From assembly GCF_019968765.1 (NCBI RefSeq), contig NZ_CP074149.1:2666001-2730000 (forward strand): 64,000 nucleotides of DNA. The letters are read 5' to 3'. The notes beneath the pieces are model-generated. The model made no database searches and was not told where the DNA came from. It saw only the letters and a list, made by a program, of their open reading frames with translations. Below, in pieces: positions 18,239 through 27,500 of this stretch (position 1 is the first letter of the stretch; each line of letters begins with the position of its first letter). This DNA comes from Enterobacter sp. JBIWA008 (GTDB lineage: Bacteria; Pseudomonadota; Gammaproteobacteria; Enterobacterales; Enterobacteriaceae). The translations under genes were made by a program, and so were the position numbers.

Positions 18239-19230
18239 TGCCGCTTCTTGATATTCGCAACCTCACCATCGAATTCAAAACCGGTGAAGGCTGGGTTAAA
18301 GCCGTCGATCGCATCAGCATCACCCTCGCGGAGGGTGAAATTCGCGGGCTGGTGGGGGAATCCGGCTCAGGAAAAAGTCTGATTGCCAAAGCTATTTGCG
18401 GCGTGGCGAAGGACAACTGGCGCGTGACCGCAGACCGTATGCGTTTTGATGATATCGACCTGCTGCGCCTCTCCCCCCGCGAGCGGCGTAAGCTGGTCGG
18501 GCATAACGTCTCGATGATTTTCCAGGAGCCGCAGTCCTGTCTCGACCCGTCCGAACGCGTGGGCAAACAGCTGATGCAGAACATTCCCGGCTGGACCTAT
18601 AAAGGCCGCTGGTGGCAACGCGTTGGCTGGCGCAAGCGTCGCGCCATTGAGCTTCTGCACCGCGTCGGCATCAAAGATCACAAAGACGCAATGCGCAGCT
18701 TCCCGTATGAGCTTACCGACGGCGAATGTCAGAAAGTGATGATTGCCATCGCGCTGGCCAATCAGCCGCGTTTGCTGATTGCGGATGAGCCCACCAACGC
18801 GATGGAACCCACCACGCAGGCGCAAATTTTCCGCCTGCTGTCGCGCCTCAATCAGAATAACAACACCACCATTTTGCTGATCAGCCATGACCTGCAAATG
18901 CTCAGCAAATGGGCGGATAAGATTGACGTGATGTACTGCGGGCAAACGGTCGAAACCGCGCCGAGTGAAGATCTGATCGGCGCCCCGCATCATCCGTATA
19001 CGCAGGCGCTTATCCGCGCCATTCCGGATTTTGGCAGCGCCATGCCGCATAAAAGCCGCCTGAATACCCTGCCGGGGGCGATTCCGCTGCTGGAATCCTT
19101 GCCGATAGGCTGTCGTCTGGGGCCGCGGTGCCCCTATGCTCAGCGTAAATGTATCGAGACGCCACGCCTGACCGGGGCCAAAAATCATCTTTACGCCTGT
19201 CATTTCCCGCTGAACATGGAGAGAGAGTGA
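18238..19230 (+). CDS. sapD: SapD, ATP-binding subunit of the Sap transporter
   Basis: DppD-type ATPase, 330 residues, with Walker A GESGSGKS near residue 40 and Walker [14 protein letters not shown] near 180. The signature loop reads [13 protein letters not shown] instead of the usual LSGGQ; the E. coli protein is similarly divergent as far as I recall, so I treat this as family-normal. The C-terminal cysteine cluster ([14 protein letters not shown], later CHFP) is the iron-sulfur-type motif of peptide-transporter ATPases. In E. coli SapD also influences potassium uptake through Trk. Confidence 0.94.
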   Translation: MPLLDIRNLTIEFKTGEGWVKAVDRISITLAEGEIRGLVGESGSGKSLIAKAICGVAKDNWRVTADRMRFDDIDLLRLSPRERRKLVGHNVSMIFQEPQSCLDPSERVGKQLMQNIPGWTYKGRWWQRVGWRKRRAIELLHRVGIKDHKDAMRSFPYELTDGECQKVMIAIALANQPRLLIADEPTNAMEPTTQAQIFRLLSRLNQNNNTTILLISHDLQMLSKWADKIDVMYCGQTVETAPSEDLIGAPHHPYTQALIRAIPDFGSAMPHKSRLNTLPGAIPLLESLPIGCRLGPRCPYAQRKCIETPRLTGAKNHLYACHFPLNMERE

Positions 19231-19231
19231 A

Positions 19232-20038
19232 ATGGTCGAAACCTTACTTGAAGTCCGCAACCTGAGTAAGACCTTTCGCTACCGCACGGGGCTGTTTCAT
19301 CGTCAAACCGTCGACGCGGTAAAACCGCTGAGCTTTACGCTGCGTGAAAAACAGACTCTGGCGATCATCGGCGAGAACGGTTCCGGGAAATCCACCCTGG
19401 CGAAAATGCTCGCCGGCATGGTTGAACCGACGGCAGGCGAAGTGTTGATTGACGATCATCCTCTGACGTTCGGCGATTACTCTTTCCGCAGCCAGCGCAT
19501 CCGCATGATCTTCCAGGATCCGTCTACCTCGCTTAACCCGCGCCAGCGCATTTCGCAGATCCTCGATTTTCCGCTGCGTCTGAACACTGACCTGGAGCCG
19601 GAGGCGCGCCGTAAGCGCGTCTTTGAAACCCTGCGTATGGTTGGGCTGTTACCGGATCACGAAAGCTACTACCCGCATATGCTGGCCCCCGGCCAGAAAC
19701 AGCGTCTGGGTCTGGCGCGTGCGTTGATTTTACGGCCTAAAGTGATCATTGCTGATGAAGCGCTTGCCTCGCTGGATATGTCGATGCGCTCGCAGCTGAT
19801 TAACCTGATGCTGGAATTGCAGGAAAAACAGGGGATTTCGTATATCTACGTCACCCAGCATCTGGGAATGATGAAGCACATCAGCGATCAGGTGATGGTC
19901 ATGCACCAGGGCGAAGTAGTCGAGCGCGGCAGCACGGCGGATGTGATGGCCTCCCCGCTTCATGAGCTGACAAAACGACTGATAGCCGGTCATTTCGGTG
20001 AAGCATTGACCGCCGATGCGTGGAGAAAGGATCGCTAA
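19232..20038 (+). CDS. sapF: SapF, ATP-binding subunit of the Sap transporter
   Basis: DppF-type ATPase, 268 residues, the partner of SapD. Walker A GENGSGKST near residue 48, signature LAPGQKQRLGLARAL near 152 (again not LSGGQ), Walker B VIIADEALASLD, and switch His in YVTQHLGMM. It lacks the C-terminal cysteine cluster of SapD. The start follows the sapD stop by one base, behind GAGAGAG. It is the last gene of the operon and a strong terminator follows. Confidence 0.94.
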   Translation: MVETLLEVRNLSKTFRYRTGLFHRQTVDAVKPLSFTLREKQTLAIIGENGSGKSTLAKMLAGMVEPTAGEVLIDDHPLTFGDYSFRSQRIRMIFQDPSTSLNPRQRISQILDFPLRLNTDLEPEARRKRVFETLRMVGLLPDHESYYPHMLAPGQKQRLGLARALILRPKVIIADEALASLDMSMRSQLINLMLELQEKQGISYIYVTQHLGMMKHISDQVMVMHQGEVVERGSTADVMASPLHELTKRLIAGHFGEALTADAWRKDR

Positions 20039-20072
20039 GCGCGACGCTCAACACAAATTGCCCCACTACATT

Positions 20073-20117
20073 AAGGATTAAATAGCCCGCACACGCTATT
20101 TAATCCTTTAATTTTTC
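20073..20117 (+). terminator. Terminator of the sap operon
   Basis: Perfect 14-bp stem (AAGGATTAAATAGC with its complement, 20073-20086 and 20095-20108) and 8-base loop, then TAATTTTTC. It ends 34 bases after sapF and marks the left edge of the accessory block. Confidence 0.8.
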
Positions 20118-20199
20118 ATCTCCATCCCTGCTCCATATTTTAATCAATATCAATCAACAGTTCTTCTCCAGAATACCAGGACATTACGGAGGAGAAGAA

Positions 20200-21141
20200 A
20201 TGAACACCGCCACTTACGTTCTAAAATATACCGAGTACCTCATCAGAAAATGCCGTTCATTTTTAATGACGGATCTGCACTTTCATACTGTGAGGCTTAA
20301 GAAAACAACCGGGAAAACCCCTGACATTCAGTCACCCACGACGTTGAGTGAAAAAATATGCCATCGTCTTGTTTATGACCATAATAACCTCTACACGATG
20401 CTTGCCGATAAACTCGCCGTTCGGGCATACGTTTATTCCAGAACAACGCGCGTGAAAACGGTGCCATTAATTGGTGTTTATACCAGACCATCGCAAATTG
20501 ATTTTTCTGTACTCCCTGACAAATTCGTCCTTAAGTGCAATCATGACAGTGGCAGTACAATAATATGTACAAACAAAGCGCAATTTAATGTCAGGGAAGC
20601 ATGTAAAAAGCTGAGCCTCTCGTTAAAGAAAAATCTTTACTACACCACGCGTGAATGGCAGTACAAAAACATTACGCCGAGTATACTTTGCGAGCCGTTT
20701 GTCGATCTCTTCGACGATGCTGACAGAAACATAACGCCCGAAATGCTGAGGATCCATTGCTTTCACGGCGTTGCCCACTATGTAGAAGCGGATTTTACGG
20801 ATGATAACGGCAAAGGGTTTATCAACGTTTATGACAGGCACTGGAACTTACAACCCTTCCAGATGGAATATCCAAATACATCAGTAGAACCAGGCGAACC
20901 GCTCTTGTTCCGTCAGGCACTGTTAGCCTCCCAGGAGCTGGCGCATGGAATTGACTACTGCCGCGTTGACCTGATGCTAAAAAAAGATGAAATCTTTTTC
21001 AGTGAAATAACCTTAAGCCCCAGACGCGGTAAACTGACGATTACCCCGCAGGAATGGGATGCTAGGTTAGGGAAAATATGGCATTTATCGCCGGCAGGCG
21101 CTTTTGACCTGCCGCTGAAACTCACGAGTCGGGCCAGGTGA
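20200..21141 (+). CDS. TupA-like ATP-grasp protein (orphan, polysaccharide-type)
   Basis: 313 residues resembling the TupA-like ATP-grasp family, which is usually found in surface-polysaccharide or teichuronopeptide clusters. The motifs seen are FVLKCNHDSGSTIICTNK near residue 110 (Lys and Gly-Ser nucleotide contacts), ILCEPFVDLF near 165, RIHCFHGVAHYVEADF and YCRVDLMLKKDEIFFSEITLSP near 255 (Asp and Glu metal ligands). It most likely forms an amide or peptide-like bond on a sugar or glycan; the substrate is unknown. The start has a strong GGAGGAGAAGAA site. No glycosyltransferase or polysaccharide gene is near. Its A+T content is visibly higher than sap. Its last 20 bases overlap, tail to tail, the end of the histidine kinase gene. 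Confidence 0.75.
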   Translation: MNTATYVLKYTEYLIRKCRSFLMTDLHFHTVRLKKTTGKTPDIQSPTTLSEKICHRLVYDHNNLYTMLADKLAVRAYVYSRTTRVKTVPLIGVYTRPSQIDFSVLPDKFVLKCNHDSGSTIICTNKAQFNVREACKKLSLSLKKNLYYTTREWQYKNITPSILCEPFVDLFDDADRNITPEMLRIHCFHGVAHYVEADFTDDNGKGFINVYDRHWNLQPFQMEYPNTSVEPGEPLLFRQALLASQELAHGIDYCRVDLMLKKDEIFFSEITLSPRRGKLTITPQEWDARLGKIWHLSPAGAFDLPLKLTSRAR

Positions 21142-22186
21142 GTTTAAATATCGAGTGATTTTGCGTCGATAAGGTATAGGTAACATCGCCACCATGAGCC
21201 AGCATGATGGCTTTTACCACCGACAAGCCTAAACCACAGCCTTCCGGATTCACATGTCTGGCGCCATTATCGCGCTGAAAGGGCTGAAACAGGAAATCAT
21301 GAAACTCTCTGGGGATGCCCGGTCCCCCGTCCTGAATAAGGATATAATTGCCTTTATCAGAAACGCCATTTTTCACGATGAGCGTGCGCGAGGTTGAATA
21401 GTGTAAGGCATTATCAAATAAAACGGTCAGACACTGATTGATGCGTAAGGGATCGAATACGCATTGCTGCTCCCTCAGTTCTGTATTGACGGTAAATGCC
21501 TTACGGCTGAACTCGGGCATGAACGTATCAAGTGCATTCTGTATTGTCCCTTTTAGATCGGTTCTGAACTGGCATAATGTGTATCCTGCCCCGCCATCCG
21601 AACTGATAACACGGAGATCTTCAATCAGGCGGGTTAAACCTTCCGTCTGTTTGAGAAGATTATTAAACAGAACCGTGTCCGGGGTAAAAACACCGTCAAC
21701 CAACCCCTGAAGCCGTCCGCGTAAGATCGTGACCGGGGTTCTCAGCTCATGCGCAATAGCGGCATTCCAGGATTTTCTCTGAATATCCAGCGTCTGTAAT
21801 TTTTCCGCCATTTCATTGAAATCCGTCACGAGGTGATTAATCTCGCCCAGCCGCGAACTGGCGCAGAATGCCCGGGCGTCCAGATCGCCCTGGGAAATCT
21901 TTTTCAGGCTGGACGCTACCGCGTTTAGCGGGGTGAGTATTCGCGATGAAAGTTTGACCGTGAAAAAGAGTGCAATAATCAGACTGATGGTTGTCGCGGT
22001 ACTAATCCATACCCAGTCCCACATCGTCATCTGCTCGTCATCGCCCGCAGCAGCGCCGCCCGGGAGGTGATCCAGAATAAAGGAGTAAAAAAACCAGGAG
22101 CCCAGTATGGCGATGGCAATTATCGTAAACGTCAGCAACAGCATATACGTTAAGATCTGACGACTCAGGACAGACTCTTTATTCAT
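21122..22186 (-). CDS. Sensor histidine kinase, AdeS/BaeS-like
   Basis: Membrane sensor kinase of 354 residues. Helix 1 is about 11-36, a short periplasmic loop with Gly, Asp and Glu follows, helix 2 is about 57-80, then a HAMP domain (LTPLNAVASSLKKISQGDLDA), the H-box with His146 (AIAHELRTPVTI), N-box (LFDNALHYS), G1 (DGGPGIP) and G2 (GCGLGLSVVKAIM). The periplasmic loop is only some 20 residues, too small for a typical ligand domain, so it may sense within or at the membrane. The start at 22186 overlaps the response-regulator stop (ATGA) and follows GGGGAAAAG; longer in-frame starts inside the regulator gene are rejected. The pair most resembles AdeRS of Acinetobacter by my reading. Confidence 0.88.
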   Translation of the reverse strand: MNKESVLSRQILTYMLLLTFTIIAIAILGSWFFYSFILDHLPGGAAAGDDEQMTMWDWVWISTATTISLIIALFFTVKLSSRILTPLNAVASSLKKISQGDLDARAFCASSRLGEINHLVTDFNEMAEKLQTLDIQRKSWNAAIAHELRTPVTILRGRLQGLVDGVFTPDTVLFNNLLKQTEGLTRLIEDLRVISSDGGAGYTLCQFRTDLKGTIQNALDTFMPEFSRKAFTVNTELREQQCVFDPLRINQCLTVLFDNALHYSTSRTLIVKNGVSDKGNYILIQDGGPGIPREFHDFLFQPFQRDNGARHVNPEGCGLGLSVVKAIMLAHGGDVTYTLSTQNHSIFKLTWPDS

Positions 22187-22887
22187 TTCTTTTCCCCAAG
22201 CCGGTAACCCATGCCCCTGATGCTCTCGGGAACGCCATAAAGACCGGCCAGCTCCAGTTTTTTTCGCAGCTTGCTCATATGGCTGTCGACGGTTCTGTCG
22301 AGCGTATCGCCTTCCGGCAGACACGCGTTGAGTAACTCTTCGCGGGAACAGACCTTGCGCGGATATCTCGCCAGCCAGGTGAGTAATTTAAATTCGGTCG
22401 TCGTTAATACCGGGGAGACAACCTCTGCGCCCACGGTGACCTCCACGTAGAAGTCATCCGGATAGATCGTAATAAAGGGCGTTCTGAGCGGCAGGGAACC
22501 CGCCTGCTGAAGCGCGGGTTTTGTCCTGCGCAGCACCGCCTCAACTCGCGCGACAACTTCAGCAGGGTTAAAGGGTTTGATTACGTAATCATCCGCGCCG
22601 AGCCTCAGCCCCATAAGCTTATCGACGTCCTGATCGAGAGCGGAAACCATAATGACGGGGACAGCACTTTCCTGACGAAGCGTGGTAAGCACGCTCCAGC
22701 CGTCACACACGGGCAGGTGAATGTCCAGCAAGATGAGATCCGGTTTATGCAGGCGATTGAGCGCTATAGCCTGCTCGCCCTGCATGGCTCTGAGCGTTTT
22801 CATTCCCGAACGCTCTAAGTAGCTCATCAGTATATCGGCGATTTCGTCTTCATCTTCAACAACAAGGATCAGCGTATTTTTGTTCAT
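22183..22887 (-). CDS. OmpR-family response regulator, AdeR-like
   Basis: 234 residues: receiver domain 1-120 with acidic pocket EDED (11-14), phosphoacceptor Asp55 (LILLDIHLPVCDGW), Lys in DYVIKPFNP, then a winged-helix domain with LTTTEFKLLTWLARYPRKVCSREELL and the recognition segment LDRTVDSHMSKLRKKLELAG. That last stretch is strikingly close to A. baumannii AdeR, which controls the AdeABC RND pump. Here too an RND pump gene is nearby, divergently arranged. The intergenic region and the space before the next gene both hold a direct repeat likely to be its binding site. Phosphorylated regulator would be expected to activate the membrane genes on the right. Confidence 0.9.
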   Translation of the reverse strand: MNKNTLILVVEDEDEIADILMSYLERSGMKTLRAMQGEQAIALNRLHKPDLILLDIHLPVCDGWSVLTTLRQESAVPVIMVSALDQDVDKLMGLRLGADDYVIKPFNPAEVVARVEAVLRRTKPALQQAGSLPLRTPFITIYPDDFYVEVTVGAEVVSPVLTTTEFKLLTWLARYPRKVCSREELLNACLPEGDTLDRTVDSHMSKLRKKLELAGLYGVPESIRGMGYRLGEKK

Positions 22888-22946
22888 ATTATCTCCGCGG
22901 GTGAAATCCCTTTAAGCACGCTATCAGATATCTTTAGCACAATAAG

Positions 22947-22957
22947 ACACAGCCTCC
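22947..22957. promoter_or_regulatory. Half-copy of the direct-repeat box near the regulator start
   Basis: ACACAGCCTCC, an exact 11-base match to the core of the box at 23553-23570 but lacking the flanking repeat arm on the left. It lies 60 bases from the response-regulator start and might serve autoregulation. Weak on its own. Confidence 0.3.
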
Positions 22958-23014
22958 GGGAAAAAGTGCCGCAGTCACGAAAATTTCCCGTTTGATTTAC
23001 CTGCCCGGTTATTT

Positions 23015-23032
23015 CTCCATACAGCCTACACA
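23015..23032. promoter_or_regulatory. Direct-repeat box 1, putative AdeR-like regulator site
   Basis: CTCCATACAGCCTACACA: two seven-base arms (CTCCATA, CTACACA) with an 11-base period, one helical turn apart, as expected for an OmpR-type dimer. It is identical to box 2 in 16 of 18 positions. It lies about 100 bases before the small membrane-protein gene. Confidence 0.55.
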
Positions 23033-23134
23033 TTCCGTCAATAAAGACTCGACAATGTCAGTTCAAAATCGCTATTGAGGTATACCCCTTTTTGCATTAC
23101 GCGTTGCAAATTACCACTGTTTCTTAAAGACTTT

Positions 23135-23545
23135 ATGAAGCTGGCTGAAATAATGAACATGGAACTTTCTAAATATTTTTCCCCTAAAAAACTGGGCATA
23201 TATTCCCTGTTTCTGCTGCTGACATGGGGATTACTTTATATATGGCTGGTGTTGGTACACAGAATGGATGAGAAAGTCGCCTCGACGCTGCTCTCTTCAC
23301 CCATCATCTATGGCTGTATCGCATTGTCGGTTGTCTCTCTGATAATCCAGAATAAAGCTGGCGCACTAACTGAGCTACTCGTCGTCACCTTCTGGCTGAT
23401 GGTGATTTTTGTTTATCTTATTATTACGTTCACCGTGCTGTTAAACGCGATGCCCGATATCGAGGATCTGATCTTTTACTACGAGTGTTATTTGATCATT
23501 TTTTTTGGCGGAGCCCCGCTGTATCTTATTATGAGAATGATTTGA
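23135..23545 (+). CDS. Small four-helix inner-membrane protein of unknown function
   Basis: I do not recognise this protein. From the ATG at 23135 it has 136 residues; ATGs at 23153 and 23159 are alternatives, and no candidate has a strong ribosome site. Four hydrophobic segments are visible: LGIYSLFLLLTWGLLYIWLVLV, IIYGCIALSVVSLIIQ, LVVTFWLMVIFVYLIITFTVLL and YLIIFFGGAPLYLIM, separated by short polar loops; only the loop with MPDIEDLIFYYE is acidic. It is reality-checked by its own regulator-like box upstream and by lying between the two-component genes and the pump genes. It may be a pump accessory or stress-sensing membrane protein, but nothing in the sequence assigns a function. Confidence 0.6.
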   Translation: MKLAEIMNMELSKYFSPKKLGIYSLFLLLTWGLLYIWLVLVHRMDEKVASTLLSSPIIYGCIALSVVSLIIQNKAGALTELLVVTFWLMVIFVYLIITFTVLLNAMPDIEDLIFYYECYLIIFFGGAPLYLIMRMI

Positions 23546-23552
23546 CTCGTTG

Positions 23553-23570
23553 CTCCACACAGCCTCCACA
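23553..23570. promoter_or_regulatory. Direct-repeat box 2, putative AdeR-like regulator site
   Basis: CTCCACACAGCCTCCACA: a perfect direct repeat of CTCCACA with an 11-base period. On the other strand it reads TGTGGAG twice. As I remember it, Acinetobacter AdeR binds a direct repeat containing GTGTGGAG with the same spacing, which would make this a conserved site. It lies 96 bases before the start of the ABC-membrane-domain and RND genes. Confidence 0.6.
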
Positions 23571-23666
23571 AACCGCCCATTTCCGCTAAACAGGCGCGCG
23601 GTAGACTCTCCCTCACACTATTTTGCACAAAAATAACTCACTAAAAAAGTCTGACAAAACTTATCC

Positions 23667-24578
23667 ATGATGATGAACCGTAATAATCTTCGTTCTTCTG
23701 AACCTGCTGGAGTAATGCACTCGCTAAAAAAACTCGCGATACGGCACCGGAAAAAACTGGCCGTCACTTTTTTCCTGGTGGTCGCTGAAAACGTGACGTT
23801 TTTACTTTATCCCGTTCTGGCTGGCATCGCGATAAATGCCATCCTCGCCGGTGAAACGCTAAACGCCGCGCTGTATGGCCTGATGGTACTTTGTATGTGG
23901 TTCATCGGTGCGGCCAGACGGAGCGTAGACACCCGCACGTTTGCACGCATTTATGCCGGACTCGCTGTTTCCGTCGTTCTGGCACAGCGCAAATATCAGC
24001 TTAACCATTCGGCAATCGCCGCCAGGGTAACGCTCTCGCGCGAATATGTGGATTTCTTTGAAATGCACCTTCCCCTGCTTATTACATCGCTGAGTTCACT
24101 TTTTGGTGCCGCAATCATGTTGCTGTTTATTGAATTTTGGGCCGGCGTCATGTGCTTTGCGATTGTATTTATCCTGCTCGGATTTGTCTCAGGATATGCC
24201 CGTAAAAATGAATGGCTGTTCATGCGTCTGAATAATCGTCTGGAAAAAGAAGTGGATTATGTTCATAAGGCGGGAACGGCCACGCTTCACCGACATTACT
24301 CCACGCTTGCGCGTTTACGTATCGCATTATCTGACCGCGAGGCATGGGGCTATTTGTGGGTCGGCGTGCTTGTTGCCGCGCTTTTTACGCTGACCATCGT
24401 CTGGATGACACGCTCAACCGGCATCACCGCCGGACATATTTACTCCGTGATGACCTACATGTGGATGTTCGCGACGAGCCTCGATGACGCGCCGCAGCTT
24501 CTTGAGAAATTTTCGCAGCTCAGGGATATCGGCAAGCGCGTATCCACAGATGATGAAATTCACGTAACTGGACGTTAA
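23667..24578 (+). CDS. ABC-exporter transmembrane domain protein without ATPase domain
   Basis: 303 residues forming a six-helix exporter-type membrane domain (the ABC six-transmembrane family). Hydrophobic segments begin near residues 32, 65, 130, 155, 230 and 260, with long cytoplasmic extensions between them (for example RKNEWLFMRLNNRLEKEVDYVHKAGTA). There is no Walker A, signature or Walker B sequence in the protein, and no ATPase gene follows: the next gene, 4 bases on, is an RND pump. The protein is therefore either a half-transporter that borrows an ATPase or has been turned to another job, such as a pump partner. Three ATG codons in a row start the frame and no strong ribosome site is seen; the first is given. 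Confidence 0.75.
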   Translation: MMMNRNNLRSSEPAGVMHSLKKLAIRHRKKLAVTFFLVVAENVTFLLYPVLAGIAINAILAGETLNAALYGLMVLCMWFIGAARRSVDTRTFARIYAGLAVSVVLAQRKYQLNHSAIAARVTLSREYVDFFEMHLPLLITSLSSLFGAAIMLLFIEFWAGVMCFAIVFILLGFVSGYARKNEWLFMRLNNRLEKEVDYVHKAGTATLHRHYSTLARLRIALSDREAWGYLWVGVLVAALFTLTIVWMTRSTGITAGHIYSVMTYMWMFATSLDDAPQLLEKFSQLRDIGKRVSTDDEIHVTGR

Positions 24579-24582
24579 TTTA

Positions 24583-27500
24583 ATGCCGCATTTTTTTATT
24601 GAACGCCCCGTTTTCGCCTGGGTAGTGGCGCTTTTTATCGTTCTGGCAGGGCTCCTGTCTATTCCTCGTTTGCCGGTTGCGCAGTATCCAGCGGTAGCAC
24701 CGCCGGGAATCATTATTTCCGTCAGTTACCCGGGTGCCAGCCCCGATATCATGAATACGTCGGTGGTATCGTTAATCGAGCGCGAAATCTCTGGAGTCGA
24801 TAATTTGCTCTATTTCGAATCCTCCAGTGACACAACCGGTTCGGCATCGATTACCGTCACGTTTAAACCGGGCACGGACATCAAGCTGGCGCAGATGGAT
24901 CTGCAGAATCAGATTAAGATCGTCGAGCCTCGTCTGCCTCAGGCGGTAAGGCAAAACGGCATTAACGTCGAGGCCGCTAATTCTGGTTTTTTAATGATGG
25001 TGGGGCTGAAGTCCACGAAGGGTGAATTTGAGGAAGCAGATTTAAGCGACTATTTTGCCCGAAACGTCAGTGACGAGCTTCGTCGCGTGCCCGGCGTGGG
25101 GAAAGTTCAGCTGTTCGGTGGCGAAAAAGCGCTGCGCATCTGGTTAGATCCGATGAAGCTCCACGGCTACGGGCTTTCGGTGAGCGATGTTCTTACCGCT
25201 GTTGGCCAGCAAAATGCCCTTGTTTCGCCCGGTAAAACGGGAGATGAGCCAGCATCTGCAGGACAAGGGGTGACCTATCCCATCACCGTGAAGGGACAGC
25301 TCTCCTCGGTAGAGGCGTTCAGGAATATCATCCTGAAATCTGACGCATCCGGTGCCCGCCTGAAATTGTCCGACATTGCGCGGATTGAATCTGGCCTGCA
25401 AAGCTACGCCTTTGGTATTCGCGAGAATGGGGTTCCTGCGACGGCGGCGGCAATCCAGCTCTCTCCGGGCGCGAATGCAATGAGTACGGCTTCAGGCGTG
25501 CGTGCGCGCATCGACGAGCTTTCCCGGGTGTTACCCGACGGAATGACGTTTACGGTTCCCTTCGATACCGCGCCGTTTGTGAAACTTTCTATCGTGAAGG
25601 TTGTTCAGACATTTGTTGAGGCGATGGTCCTGGTCTTCCTGGTGATGCTGCTGTTTCTGCACAAGATACGCTGTACGCTTATCCCGGCGATAGTTGCTCC
25701 CGTCGCACTTCTTGGCACCTTCACGGTGATGTTACTGAGCGGCTACTCCATCAATATTCTGACGATGTTCGGTATGGTGCTGGCGATAGGGATTATCGTT
25801 GATGATGCCATCGTGGTCGTAGAAAACGTTGAACGACTGATGGAGGAAAAAAGCCTGTCCCCGCGTGACGCCACGCGGCAAGCCATGCAGGAAATCACCC
25901 CGGCGATTATAGGCATCACGCTGGTGCTAACCGCCGTCTTTATCCCCATGGGGTTTGCTGAAGGCTCCGTCGGGATTATCTACCGACAATTTTGTATTTC
26001 CATGGCGGTCTCCATACTGCTGTCCGCGTTTCTTGCCCTGACGCTGACGCCTGCCCTGTGCGCAACGCTACTCAAGCCGCATAAGGCAGGAAAGAGCGGA
26101 GGCGGAAGGTTCGCGGCCAGGTTTAACGCGCGCTTTCGTTCGCTCACCGCCTGTTACGAAGCCGGGCTGGGTGCCGTTCTGAAGCGAACCGGGCGTATGC
26201 TGCTCCTGTACGCTGCGCTTTGTGCTGCGCTGTTTCTGGGATTGTCTTCGTTACCGTCGTCCTTTCTGCCGGACGAAGATCAGGGCTATTTTATGTCCTC
26301 AATCCAGCTCCCTTCTGATGCCACGATGCAGCGTACCCTCAACGTGGTTAAAAAATTTGAAGAGGAAATTGCGACCCGACCGGATATTGAAAGCAACCTT
26401 ATGATCCTGGGGTTTGGATTTTCAGGTTCAGGACCAAATTCGGCTATGGCCTTCACCACGCTGAAGGACTGGAAAAATCGGCAGGGCTCGACGGCCCAGA
26501 ATGAAGCCGACCAGATACAGGCCAGCATGGCGAACGTCTCTGATGCCGTCACGATGAGCCTGCTCCCGCCAGCCATTTCGGATATGGGCACCTCCTCAGG
26601 CTTCACCTGGTACGTGCAGGACAGAGCGGGATTGGGCTACGAGGCGTTAAAACGCGCTGCCGACGCGCTGGTCCTGCAGGCCAACCAGCGCCCTGAACTG
26701 AGTGACGTATATATAGACGGGCTTCCGGAAGGGACAAGCCTTGCGCTCCAGGTTGACAGAGAAAAGGCGGAAGCGATGGGCGTCTCATTTGATGAAATCA
26801 ACCAAACGCTCTCCGTCACCCTGGGCTCAAATTACGTCAATGACTATACGAACAACGGCCGCGTTCAGCAGGTGATAGTGCAGGCCGATGCGCCCTACCG
26901 AATGCAGCCTGAGCAGATACTGAAATTATCGGTGAAAAACCGGATGGGACAGATGGTGCCGGTATCGACGTTTGCCACGCTTTCCTGGAACGTTGCGCCG
27001 CAGCAGTTGACGCGTTATCAGGGATATTCGGCTATTCGCATTACCGGAAATGCGGCGTCGGGAGAATCCAGCGGTACCGCAATGAAGGTTATGGAGAGTT
27101 TGTCCAGAGATTTACCTCAGGGCATCGCGGGCGAGTGGGCAGGGAGTTCATTGCAGGAGAGAAAATCGGAATCTCAGCTTCCGGGCCTTATCGTCCTGTC
27201 GATACTGGTCGTGTTTATGGTACTCGCCGCGCTGTATGAGAGCTGGTCTATTCCTTTTGCGGTCATGCTGGTCGTTCCGCTGGGTCTTATCGGCGCGGTG
27301 ATCGCGGTGTCCGTTGCCGGCATGACGAATGACGTTTTCTTCAAGGTCGGCCTGATTACGCTTATCGGCCTTTCGGCCAAGAACGCCATTCTGATTGTTG
27401 AATTTGCCAGGCAGCTCCATCGTGAAGGGCAACCCCTGCTGGCGGCAACCGTTCATGCCGCCAGCCAGCGCCTGCGCCCCATTCTGATGACGTCGTTAGC

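Noticed and set aside
18718..18760. Damaged ABC signature motif in SapD (LTDGECQKV)
   Set aside because: The divergence is, to my knowledge, shared by Sap ATPases of this family and is not a lesion in this strain.
18367..19260. 297-codon minus-strand frame opposite sapD
   Set aside because: Antisense shadow of a clear ABC ATPase gene; no recognisable motif.
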